Translations under genes and position numbers: made by a program
Notes under the pieces: model-generated
Seen by the model: only the letters and a program-made list of their open reading frames with translations
What the model was told of the DNA's origin: nothing
Databases searched by the model: none
Shown here: positions 1-5,360 of the stretch, one piece after another
Layout of the letters: the number at the start of each line of letters is the position of its first letter
Position numbering within the stretch: the stretch's first letter is position 1
Assembly (NCBI GenBank): GCA_043818095.1
Contig: JBDRGD010000057.1
Coordinates: 1 to 6,552, forward strand
Length of the DNA stretch: 6,552 nt
Direction of reading: 5' to 3'
From: JBDRGD01 sp043818095
Lineage (GTDB): Bacteria; Chloroflexota; Dehalococcoidia; Dehalococcoidales; RBG-16-60-22

Positions 1-63
1 CATGCGGAGCTGGTGAAGGAACGCGGCGAGGGTGGGGAACTCCACCTGGTGACGATTAACTAG
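1..63 (+). CDS. C-terminal end of an unidentified protein (5' partial)
   Basis: An open frame enters from the left edge and stops at TAG 61-63, giving 20 residues that begin HAELVKERGEGG and end LHLVTIN. The GC-rich codon use matches the neighbours. The fragment is too short to assign a family and I do not recognise it. It lies in the same reading frame as the downstream thrS, but TAG at 61-63 and TAA at 100-102 separate them, and the residues do not resemble a TGS domain, so it is not a broken piece of ThrRS. A promoter for thrS follows within 10-40 bases, so the two need not be co-transcribed. Confidence 0.5.
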   Translation, partial: HAELVKERGEGGELHLVTIN

Positions 64-72
64 CCGCCGCGA

Positions 73-103
73 TTGCGCCCGCCGGAGCGGGTTGTGCTAT
101 AAT
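73..103 (+). promoter_or_regulatory. thrS promoter (extended -10, sigma-70 type)
   Basis: TATAAT at 98-103 is a perfect -10 box, preceded by TG at 95-96 with one base between, which makes a full extended -10 motif (TGnTATAAT). A poor -35 candidate, TTGCGC at 73-78, lies 19 bases upstream. Extended -10 promoters tolerate a weak -35. Transcription would start near 110, leaving a leader of about 58 bases before thrS. Confidence 0.65.
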
Positions 104-110
104 AAACTGG

Positions 111-130
111 CCGGGGAAGCTGCTTTCCGG
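111..130 (+). promoter_or_regulatory. 5'-terminal hairpin in the thrS leader
   Basis: Bases 111-117 (CCGGGGA) can pair with 124-130 (TTTCCGG): four G-C pairs, two G-U pairs and one A-U pair, around a six-base loop. The hairpin would sit at the very 5' end of the predicted transcript. The CCGG at 127-130 can instead pair with CCGG at 134-137, so two small structures exclude each other. A run of six T (159-164) follows, but no strong stem abuts it, so it does not look like an attenuator. A role in mRNA stability or feedback control of thrS is only inference. Confidence 0.3.
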
Positions 131-168
131 AGACCGGCAACGCTTTTCCGATTTACTGTTTTTTAATC

Positions 169-1908
169 ATGTCTGCGGAAGATAACGAACAACTGGAAAA
201 AATGCGCCATTCCGCTTCCCACGTGATGGCGGAGGCGGTTCTCGACCTTTTTCCCGATGCCCGGTTCGGCATCGGGCCCGCCATCGAAGGCGGATTCTAC
301 TACGATTTCGAGCTGCCCCGTCCCCTTACCCCGGATGACCTGCCCGCCATCGAGGGGCGCATGCAGGCCATCGTCAAGGCCGACCTGCCCTTTGAACGCC
401 GGGAAGTGAGCAAAGCCGAGGCCGGCCAGCTCTTCGCCGCGCAGCCCTACAAGCGGGAACTCCTGGAGGAAATCCCCGACGAGGCGGTCAGCGTCTACCG
501 GCAGGGGAAATTCACGGACCTGTGCCGCGGACCTCACGTCGACTCCACCGGCGAGATAAAAGCCTTCAAGCTGCTGAACATCGCCGGGGCTTACTGGCGG
601 GGGGACGAGCACCGCCCCATGCTTCAGCGCATCTACGGCGCCGCTTTCGCCAGCCGGGAAGCCCTGGAAGAATACCTGCACAGGCTGGAAGAGGCCGGGA
701 GGCGGGACCACCGCAAGCTGGGGAAAGAGCTCGACCTTTTCAGCGTCCACGAGGAAGCCGGACCCGGACTGATTCACTGGCACCCCAAAGGGGCCACCGT
801 CCGCCGCATCATCGAGGACTTCTGGCGGGACGAGCACGCCCGGCGCGGCTATGACATCGTCTTCACGCCCCATATCTCCCGGGTAGAACTCTGGAAGACC
901 AGCGGCCACTGGGAGTTTTACCGGGAAAACATGTACAGCCCCATGGAAATCGACGAGCAGCTTTACGTCATCAAGCCGATGAACTGCGCGGGGCACATCC
1001 TGATTTACAACTCCCGCCTGCGCAGCTACCGGGAGCTGCCCCTGCGCTTTGCCGAGCTGGGTACTGTTTACCGCTACGAGCGCTCCGGGGTGCTCCACGG
1101 GCTGGCGCGGGTGCGGGGCTTCACCCAGGATGACGCCCATATCTTCTGCCGTTTCGACCAGCTGGAGGACGAGGTGGTCAATGTCCTGGAGCTGACCCGC
1201 TTCATGATGGAGACTTTCGGCTTCCGTAAATACAAGGTCATGCTTTCCACCCGGCCGGAAAAAGCCGCCGGCGAGCTGGAGCTATGGGACATGGCCACCG
1301 AAACGTTGCGCAAGGCACTGGAACGCACCGGCACGGAATACGAGGTCGACCCCGGGGAAGGCGTCTTCTACGGGCCGAAAATCGATACCAAGATTGAGGA
1401 CGCCCTGGGCAGGGCCTGGCAGGGACCCACCGTCCAGGTGGACTTTAATCTGCCGCAGCGTTTCGATGTGAACTACACCGGCGAGGACGGGCAGGAGCAC
1501 AAGGTCGCCATGATTCACCGCACCGTCCTCGGCAGCATGGAGCGCTTCTTCGCCTGCATCATCGAGCACTACGGGGGCGCTTTCCCCGTCTGGCTCGCCC
1601 CGGTGCAGGTCAAGATAATCCCCATCGCCGACCGCCACGTGGACTACGCCCAACGGCTGGCGGCGGGACTGCGCGCCGATGACGTCCGCGCGGAGGTGGA
1701 CGCCCGCTCGGAGAGGGTGAACCTGAAAATCCGCCAGGCGCAGCTGGAAAAGGTGCCCTACATGCTTATTTTAGGCGATAAAGAGGTGGAGGGGGGTACG
1801 GTGTCCGTCCGTCTGCGCAGCGGGGAACAGCGTAACGAACAGCCCCTTCCCGATTTCAAAGAGACCGTGCTCGCCGCCGTCCGCAGCCGGGCGCTGGAAG
1901 TCAGTTAG
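169..1908 (+). CDS. thrS: Threonine--tRNA ligase (ThrRS) lacking the TGS domain
   Basis: Class II synthetase that activates threonine with ATP, charges tRNA-Thr and edits mischarged Ser-tRNA-Thr in the cytoplasm. The 579 residues start almost directly with the editing domain: HSASH (14-18) and CRGPH (119-123) supply its H-x3-H and C-x3-H residues. The catalytic core has zinc ligands C273, H324 and H450, with the same spacings (51 and 126) as C334, H385 and H511 of E. coli ThrRS. Motif 2 is YRYERSG (301-307) and motif 3 lies near 448-460. An anticodon-binding domain spans about 476-570. E. coli ThrRS has 642 residues; the shortfall is the N-terminal TGS domain of about 60. ATG 169 is the first start in frame after an upstream stop; it has no Shine-Dalgarno sequence. 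ATG 202 is a less likely alternative. infC-rpmI-rplT, which often follow thrS, are absent here. Confidence 0.97.
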   Translation: MSAEDNEQLEKMRHSASHVMAEAVLDLFPDARFGIGPAIEGGFYYDFELPRPLTPDDLPAIEGRMQAIVKADLPFERREVSKAEAGQLFAAQPYKRELLEEIPDEAVSVYRQGKFTDLCRGPHVDSTGEIKAFKLLNIAGAYWRGDEHRPMLQRIYGAAFASREALEEYLHRLEEAGRRDHRKLGKELDLFSVHEEAGPGLIHWHPKGATVRRIIEDFWRDEHARRGYDIVFTPHISRVELWKTSGHWEFYRENMYSPMEIDEQLYVIKPMNCAGHILIYNSRLRSYRELPLRFAELGTVYRYERSGVLHGLARVRGFTQDDAHIFCRFDQLEDEVVNVLELTRFMMETFGFRKYKVMLSTRPEKAAGELELWDMATETLRKALERTGTEYEVDPGEGVFYGPKIDTKIEDALGRAWQGPTVQVDFNLPQRFDVNYTGEDGQEHKVAMIHRTVLGSMERFFACIIEHYGGAFPVWLAPVQVKIIPIADRHVDYAQRLAAGLRADDVRAEVDARSERVNLKIRQAQLEKVPYMLILGDKEVEGGTVSVRLRSGEQRNEQPLPDFKETVLAAVRSRALEVS

Positions 1909-1961
1909 GGCATCGCGTCCCTTTCCCCTTGTTTTCAGACCCCACTGGCCGCGTGTAGCGG

Positions 1962-1967
1962 TAGAAT
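1962..1967 (+). promoter_or_regulatory. -10-like box abutting the metallopeptidase start
   Basis: TAGAAT sits directly before the first ATG (1968). No convincing -35 lies 16-19 bases upstream and there is no TG extension. If this box is used, transcription would begin about 1973-1975, exactly at the second in-frame ATG (1974), giving a leaderless mRNA. No Shine-Dalgarno sequence precedes either ATG, which is consistent with this. It may also be chance. Confidence 0.35.
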
Positions 1968-2543
1968 ATGAGCATGGCAGACTCCCGGCTAACCAATATC
2001 AGCGGCATCGGGCCGGTCCTCTTCGAGCGGAGCCGGCGGGCAAGACGCGTGAGCATCTCCGTCCGGGCATTCAAGGGAGTCAGGGTGGCCGTGCCCCTCC
2101 GAATGTCTTTCGAGAATGCCGTGGAATTCGTCCACCTGAAAAAACCCTGGATAAAGAAGCACCTGGAAACAATCCAGCTCCATGAGGCGGAAAGCCTGGC
2201 GCTGGCGGACCTTTCCGCCGGTATCGACAGCGCGGAGGCCCGGAAACAGCTGACCAGCCGGCTCAGCCGGCTGGCGGCAGAGCACGGGTTTACCTTCAAC
2301 AGGGTATCCATCAGGAGGCAGAGGACGCGCTGGGGCAGCTGTTCCCGGAGCGGCAATATCAGCCTAAACATCAAGCTGACGCTGCTGCCCGAAGACCTGG
2401 TGGACTACGTCCTGCTGCATGAACTCGTCCACACCCGGATACCGGACCACAGCAAAAGGTTCTGGGCAGAACTGGAACGCCACGTTGGTAATTGTAAGGC
2501 GAAGGCTTCCCGGATACGGAAGTATGACCTGGGCGTAATCTAG
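1968..2543 (+). CDS. YgjP-like zinc metallopeptidase (DUF45 / M48-like family)
   Basis: A 191-residue predicted zinc-dependent peptidase of the YgjP/DUF45 family, with no signal peptide or membrane segment, so probably cytoplasmic. The C-terminal half carries the metal site HELVH (151-155) with E152 as the expected general base, followed by H161 in the sequence PDHSKRFW as the likely third ligand. The family hallmark RWGSCS (121-126) precedes it. The N-terminal half (about 20-65) has the usual VSISVRAFKGVRVAVP-type strand region and a KKPWIKKH segment. Substrates of this family are largely unknown; some members lie beside type I restriction systems, but none is here. The gene follows thrS after 59 bases. 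ATG 1974 is an alternative start (see the -10 box that abuts 1968). Confidence 0.88.
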   Translation: MSMADSRLTNISGIGPVLFERSRRARRVSISVRAFKGVRVAVPLRMSFENAVEFVHLKKPWIKKHLETIQLHEAESLALADLSAGIDSAEARKQLTSRLSRLAAEHGFTFNRVSIRRQRTRWGSCSRSGNISLNIKLTLLPEDLVDYVLLHELVHTRIPDHSKRFWAELERHVGNCKAKASRIRKYDLGVI

Positions 2544-2564
2544 CTGAGGGAAGGGCGCGCGCTA

Positions 2565-2593
2565 TTGATTTATCGGGGTGATGGGGGTATAAT
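2565..2593 (+). promoter_or_regulatory. Sigma-70 promoter of the EF-Tu-like gene
   Basis: TTGATT at 2565-2570 and TATAAT at 2588-2593 are separated by exactly 17 bases, the optimal spacing. Transcription should begin near 2600, giving a leader of about 43 bases. This is the best -35/-10 pair in the window, suggesting strong constitutive expression of the small gene downstream, independent of the metallopeptidase gene. Confidence 0.8.
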
Positions 2594-2614
2594 CCATAAC
2601 GCGATTTTCCCCGT

Positions 2615-2629
2615 TTCGCCAGAGGCGAA
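2615..2629 (+). promoter_or_regulatory. 5'UTR hairpin just upstream of the ribosome binding site
   Basis: TTCGCC (2615-2620) and GGCGAA (2624-2629) form a perfect six-pair stem with an AGA loop; T2614 and G2630 can add a G-U pair. It ends one base before the A-rich start of the Shine-Dalgarno sequence and leaves that sequence free. It could stabilise the mRNA or hold the ribosome site open. It lacks a following T run, so it is not a terminator. Confidence 0.45.
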
Positions 2630-2630
2630 G

Positions 2631-2638
2631 AAAGGAGG
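2631..2638 (+). promoter_or_regulatory. Strong ribosome binding site fixing the start at 2643
   Basis: AAAGGAGG lies four bases before ATG 2643. It is the strongest Shine-Dalgarno match in the window and decides the start. The same frame is open back to an ATA at 2562-2564 but that extension would run through the promoter and the hairpin, so the longer version is not real. Confidence 0.8.
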
Positions 2639-2642
2639 TCAA

Positions 2643-2897
2643 ATGCCGGAAACAGAAGTGGGAAAGGTGAGCGACTTCTTTGCCCGTCCCGTAGTGGCTG
2701 GCATCGATATGACCGGAAAGATGAAAGTCGGGGATAAAATCCACATCCTGGGCCATACCACCGACCTCGAGCTTGTCGTCGAGTCTATGCAGATTGATAA
2801 TGCCAGCGTGGCGCAGGTCAAATCGGGGGACAAGGTGGGTGTAAAGGTCACGGACCGGGTGCGTCCGGGAGACACCGTCTACGTGGTGACCGATTAG
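2643..2897 (+). CDS. Stand-alone EF-Tu domain 2-like beta-barrel protein
   Basis: An 84-residue protein that looks like the second (beta-barrel) domain of translational GTPases such as EF-Tu, without any GTPase domain. It begins MPETEVGKVSDFFARPVVAG. Recognisable features are GKMKVGDKIHILG (about 25-37), equivalent to the barrel segment VKVGDEVEIVG of EF-Tu, then the SGDKVGVKV segment (about 61-69), and RVRPGDTVYVV near the end, equivalent to the IERGQVL turn. Such proteins are often annotated as translation elongation factor-like; their function is not established to my knowledge. The gene has its own promoter, strong ribosome site and terminator, so it is a one-gene unit likely to be well expressed. 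No membrane segment, cysteine or catalytic motif is visible. A binding role is inference only. Confidence 0.85.
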   Translation: MPETEVGKVSDFFARPVVAGIDMTGKMKVGDKIHILGHTTDLELVVESMQIDNASVAQVKSGDKVGVKVTDRVRPGDTVYVVTD

Positions 2898-2918
2898 GCC
2901 GGCCCCGGCCTTATCTTT
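2896..2918 (+). terminator. Intrinsic terminator overlapping the EF-Tu-like stop codon
   Basis: AGGCCG (2896-2901) pairs with CGGCCT (2906-2911) as a six-pair GC-rich stem with a GCCC loop, followed by TTATCTTT (2911-2918). The stem begins inside the TAG stop codon (2895-2897). On the opposite strand the stem is not followed by a T run, so it chiefly serves the + strand gene. Confidence 0.65.
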
Positions 2919-2930
2919 GCCGAGTTTCCC

Positions 2931-2942
2931 CCGCCGCGGCGG
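2931..2942 (-). terminator. GC palindrome downstream of ribH, weak terminator candidate
   Basis: CCGCCGCGGCGG is a perfect 12-base palindrome starting three bases past the ribH stop on the - strand. It could form a short stem at the 3' end of the rib transcript. On the - strand it is followed by GGGAAACTCGG, not a T run, so termination without Rho is doubtful. Confidence 0.25.
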
Positions 2943-2944
2943 CG

Positions 2945-3412
2945 CTAGCCGAGCGTTTTCAGCAGGTTCGCCATTTCGATGGCGCTGACCGCAGCGTCAA
3001 AGCCCTTGTTCCCGGCTTTGGTGCCGGAACGCTCAATCGCCTGCTCCAGGTTGTCCGTGGTAATCACCCCGTAGCTGACGGGCAGGCCGGCGCTCGTGTT
3101 GAGCACGGAGATGCCCCGGGTGATGGCGTTGGCGATGTGGTCGAAGTGGGGGGTCCCGCCGCGGATGACGGCGGCCAGGCAGATAATGGCGTCATAGCGC
3201 TTGGACTCCGCCAGCTTCTGGGCGACCAGCGGAATCTCGAAGGCGCCCGGCGCCCAGGCGATATCGATATCGTTCTCGCTGACGCCGTGGCGCAGCAGGG
3301 CGTCCTGCGCCCCGTCCAGCAGCTTCTGGGTGAAGAACTCGTTAAAGCGGGAGACGACCAGCCCGAACTTGAGTCCCTTGCCGACGAGGTTGCCCGTAAA
3401 ATTCTTGCCCAT
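2945..3412 (-). CDS. ribH: 6,7-dimethyl-8-ribityllumazine synthase
   Basis: Condenses 5-amino-6-ribitylamino-uracil with 3,4-dihydroxy-2-butanone 4-phosphate to give the lumazine precursor of riboflavin. At 155 residues it has the usual family length and all landmarks: SRFNEFFT (21-28) and APGAFEIP (54-61) at the ribityl site, VIRGGTPHFD (82-91) with the proton-transfer histidine H89, and ERSGTKAGNKG (127-137) with R128 for phosphate binding. These enzymes assemble as pentamers or 60-mers in the cytoplasm. The gene is last in the ribE-ribBA-ribH operon. ATG 3412 is preceded at seven bases by AAAGGAG, which overlaps the ribBA stop codon. Confidence 0.97.
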   Translation of the reverse strand: MGKNFTGNLVGKGLKFGLVVSRFNEFFTQKLLDGAQDALLRHGVSENDIDIAWAPGAFEIPLVAQKLAESKRYDAIICLAAVIRGGTPHFDHIANAITRGISVLNTSAGLPVSYGVITTDNLEQAIERSGTKAGNKGFDAAVSAIEMANLLKTLG

Positions 3413-3419
3413 TTGCTTT

Positions 3420-3426
3420 CTCCTTT
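3420..3426 (-). promoter_or_regulatory. ribH ribosome binding site overlapping the ribBA stop
   Basis: On the - strand AAAGGAG uses the last two bases of the ribBA TAA stop (3427-3425) and lies seven bases before the ribH ATG. This arrangement supports translational coupling, keeping RibBA and RibH production linked. Confidence 0.75.
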
Positions 3427-4642
3427 AGCTTTCCGGGTTCTCCGTAATATTGAGGAGATGACCCATTTTTTGCTGCTTGGTCCGCAGGTACTGGCAGTTG
3501 TAGGGATTGGGGGGGATGATGATGGGCATGGTTTCCACCACCTTCAGCCCGTAGCTCTGTAGTCCGATGACTTTCTTGGGATTGTTGGTGAGGAGCCGGA
3601 TTTCATGCAGCCCCAGGTCCGCCAGGATCTGGGCGCCGATGCCATACTCGCGCAGGTCCGGCTGAAAACCCAGGGAAAGGTTGGCTTCCACGGTGTCCAT
3701 GCCCTCGTCCTGGAGGGCGTAAGCCTTTATCTTGTTGTGGATGCCGATGCCGCGCCCTTCCTGCCGCATGTAGAGCAGCACGCCGCGGCCCGCCTCGGCA
3801 ATCTGGTGCAGGGCGGTATCAATCTGCTCTCCGCAGTCGCAGCGCAGGCTGTGGAAGACCTCTCCGGTGATGCACTGGCTGTGCACCCGCACCAGCACCG
3901 GCTCTTCCGTGGTAATGTCGCCCTTGACCATCGCCAGGTGTTCCTCGGCTTCGGTATTACTGCGGTAGGCGATGATGGTAAATTCCCCGTAAGGGGTGGG
4001 CATCTTGGCTTCCGCCACGCGCTGCACCAGCTTCTCGTGGCGGTACCGGTAGGCAATCAGGTCCGCGATGGTTACGATGTTGATGTCCAGCTTCGCGGAC
4101 ACCTCTTTCAACTGGGTGAGGCGCGCCATGGTGCCGTCTTCATTCAGAATCTCGCAGATAACCCCCGCGGGGTAAAGCCCGGCGAGGCGGGCGAGGTCCA
4201 CGATGGCCTCCGTGTGACCGGCGCGGGCGAGCACGCCCCCGTCCCGGGCGCGCAGCGGGAACATGTGTCCGGGCCGCACGAAGTCATCCGGCCCGTAGTT
4301 GGGGTCGACCATCGCTCTCACCGTTTCCGCGCGGTCCGCGGCGGAAATGCCGGTGCTGGTCTTGTGCTTGGCTTCCACCGTCACGGTAAAGGCGGTGGTG
4401 AAGCGGGAGGTGTTCGCCTGCACCATCAGGGGCATTTCCAGCTGGTCCAGCCGCTCGCCGGTAATGGGGAGGCAGATGAGCCCCCTCGCGTGAATGGTCA
4501 TGAAATTGATGGCTTCCGGGGTGACCTTTTCCGCGGCTATCGCCAGGTCGCCCTCGTTCTCCCGGGTGGCGTCATCGACGATGATGACGAACTTTCCCGC
4601 CTTGATCTCCTCGATTGCCTCGCTGACGCTGATGATGCCCAT
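3425..4642 (-). CDS. ribBA: Bifunctional DHBP synthase / GTP cyclohydrolase II
   Basis: Supplies both branches of riboflavin synthesis: the N-terminal RibB half (about 1-200) turns ribulose 5-phosphate into 3,4-dihydroxy-2-butanone 4-phosphate, and the C-terminal RibA half (about 205-400) opens GTP to the pyrimidine precursor. RibB shows the acidic metal/substrate loop RENEGDL (27-33), TSTGISAADRAET (95-107), RPGHMFPL (123-130) and AGHTEA (141-146). RibA shows the zinc cysteines C257, C268 and C270 in HSQC and LRCDCGEQ, then RQEGRGIG (293-300) and the GTP-binding region up to about 360. Total length, 405, is typical of an intact fusion, so both activities are expected. It starts 24 bases after ribE; ATG 4642 has AGGAAG about six bases upstream. 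RibD, the next step after RibA, is not encoded in the window. Confidence 0.97.
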   Translation of the reverse strand: MGIISVSEAIEEIKAGKFVIIVDDATRENEGDLAIAAEKVTPEAINFMTIHARGLICLPITGERLDQLEMPLMVQANTSRFTTAFTVTVEAKHKTSTGISAADRAETVRAMVDPNYGPDDFVRPGHMFPLRARDGGVLARAGHTEAIVDLARLAGLYPAGVICEILNEDGTMARLTQLKEVSAKLDINIVTIADLIAYRYRHEKLVQRVAEAKMPTPYGEFTIIAYRSNTEAEEHLAMVKGDITTEEPVLVRVHSQCITGEVFHSLRCDCGEQIDTALHQIAEAGRGVLLYMRQEGRGIGIHNKIKAYALQDEGMDTVEANLSLGFQPDLREYGIGAQILADLGLHEIRLLTNNPKKVIGLQSYGLKVVETMPIIIPPNPYNCQYLRTKQQKMGHLLNITENPES

Positions 4643-4666
4643 ATCTCTTCCTGTTTCCGTGGTTCT

Positions 4667-5296
4667 TTAATTTACCATAAAACCGTGTTCCTGTAAAAAC
4701 TCGAAGGTGATGTTGCCGCCCGCGGTCTGCTGGAACTGGGCGACGTACTTGGCGATGATGTCCGCCTCCAGGTTTACCCGGTCGCCGGGGTGCTTCTCGC
4801 CGAGGGTGGTGTTGCGCTGGGTGAAATCCACCAGGGATACCCAGAACGTCCGGTCATCTCTTCCGGCGACGGTCAGGCTGACGCCGTCCACGGCGATAAA
4901 ACCCTTGAGGACGATGAGGCGCATGACCTCGGGAGAGGCGGTGATATGGAGCAGCCGGGCATTCTCTTCCGTGGTGATGTTGGTGATTTCCCCGGTATCA
5001 TCGATATGTCCCTGGACGAAGTGTCCCCCCAGCTCCCCGCCCAGCATCAGGGCCCTTTCCAGGTTGACGCGGTCGCCGGTCTGCAGCTGGCCCAGGTTGG
5101 TGCGCCGCAGCGTTTCCGGCATGACGTTCACCGTGAAGGTGTTAGGCGTGGTGGCGGTTACCGTCAGGCAGACGCCGTTGACCGCGACGCTGGCGCCGGT
5201 CTGCAGTCCCGAAAGCGCGCGCAGGGCGGTGACGGACACCTCGCGGTTGCTGGCGGCCGTGACCTTGCCGATTTCCTCAACAATTCCGGTAAACAA
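4667..5296 (-). CDS. ribE: Riboflavin synthase, alpha-subunit type
   Basis: Carries out the final step: dismutation of two 6,7-dimethyl-8-ribityllumazine molecules into riboflavin and a pyrimidine that RibH reuses. At 209 residues it has the usual two-barrel repeat: barrel 1 (about 1-96) begins MFTGIVEEIG and contains VNGVCLTV (39-46, C43), and barrel 2 (about 97-190) contains VDGVSLTV (136-143, S140). GGHFVQGHID (90-99) bridges the two. The start codon is TTG at 5296-5294. This is supported by the near-invariant MFTGIVE N-terminus of the family and by AGGGGA nine bases upstream; no ATG or GTG fits. It is the first gene of the operon and has its own promoter. The tail after residue 190 is a variable helix thought to drive trimer assembly in the family. 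Confidence 0.96.
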   Translation of the reverse strand: MFTGIVEEIGKVTAASNREVSVTALRALSGLQTGASVAVNGVCLTVTATTPNTFTVNVMPETLRRTNLGQLQTGDRVNLERALMLGGELGGHFVQGHIDDTGEITNITTEENARLLHITASPEVMRLIVLKGFIAVDGVSLTVAGRDDRTFWVSLVDFTQRNTTLGEKHPGDRVNLEADIIAKYVAQFQQTAGGNITFEFLQEHGFMVN

Positions 5297-5317
5297 GTAA
5301 TGCGTTCCCCTGGTTTA

Positions 5318-5347
5318 ATTCTAGCATCCGGCACGCCGCCCCCGCAA
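5318..5347 (-). promoter_or_regulatory. rib operon promoter (extended -10)
   Basis: On the - strand, TAGAAT (5323-5318) is preceded by TG plus one base (5326-5324), an extended -10 motif. TTGCGG (5347-5342) lies 18 bases upstream as a fair -35. Transcription would begin near 5311, so the leader is only about 15 bases and the AGGGGA ribosome site is at its very 5' end. There is therefore no room for an FMN riboswitch between this promoter and ribE. Confidence 0.6.
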
Positions 5348-5356
5348 TCGTGCGGG
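5341..5356 (-). terminator. Short hairpin after the SIMPL gene, weak terminator candidate
   Basis: CCCGCA (5341-5346) and TGCGGG (5351-5356) form a perfect six-pair stem with an ATCG loop, starting four bases after the SIMPL stop on the - strand. No T run follows, so it may only protect the mRNA end or slow polymerase. The stem overlaps the -35 of the rib promoter, so read-through into ribE is possible. Confidence 0.35.
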
Positions 5357-5360
5357 CAGG

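Noticed and set aside
1..168. The upstream peptide as a detached TGS domain of ThrRS, since it is in the same frame
   Set aside because: Two in-frame stops and a promoter separate it from thrS, and its residues do not match the TGS pattern; the resemblance is limited to a few hydrophobic positions.
163..1140. A 325-codon open frame on the - strand opposite thrS
   Set aside because: Same reasoning: shadow of a GC-rich gene with conserved catalytic residues on the other strand and no motif or ribosome site of its own.
1906..1945. A terminator after thrS (AGGG paired with CCCT, then T-rich sequence)
   Set aside because: The stem has only four pairs around an eight-base loop, and the T tract is interrupted by C residues, so it cannot be called with confidence.
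3605..4696. A 363-codon open frame on the + strand opposite ribBA
   Set aside because: It is fully antisense to an intact ribBA, is rich in H, G, V and R as expected from the reverse complement of GC-rich codons, and has no recognisable motif. Long antisense frames are common at this GC content.
5297..5360. An FMN (RFN) riboswitch before ribE
   Set aside because: Only 64 bases separate the two genes, far less than an RFN element, and none of its conserved segments is visible.
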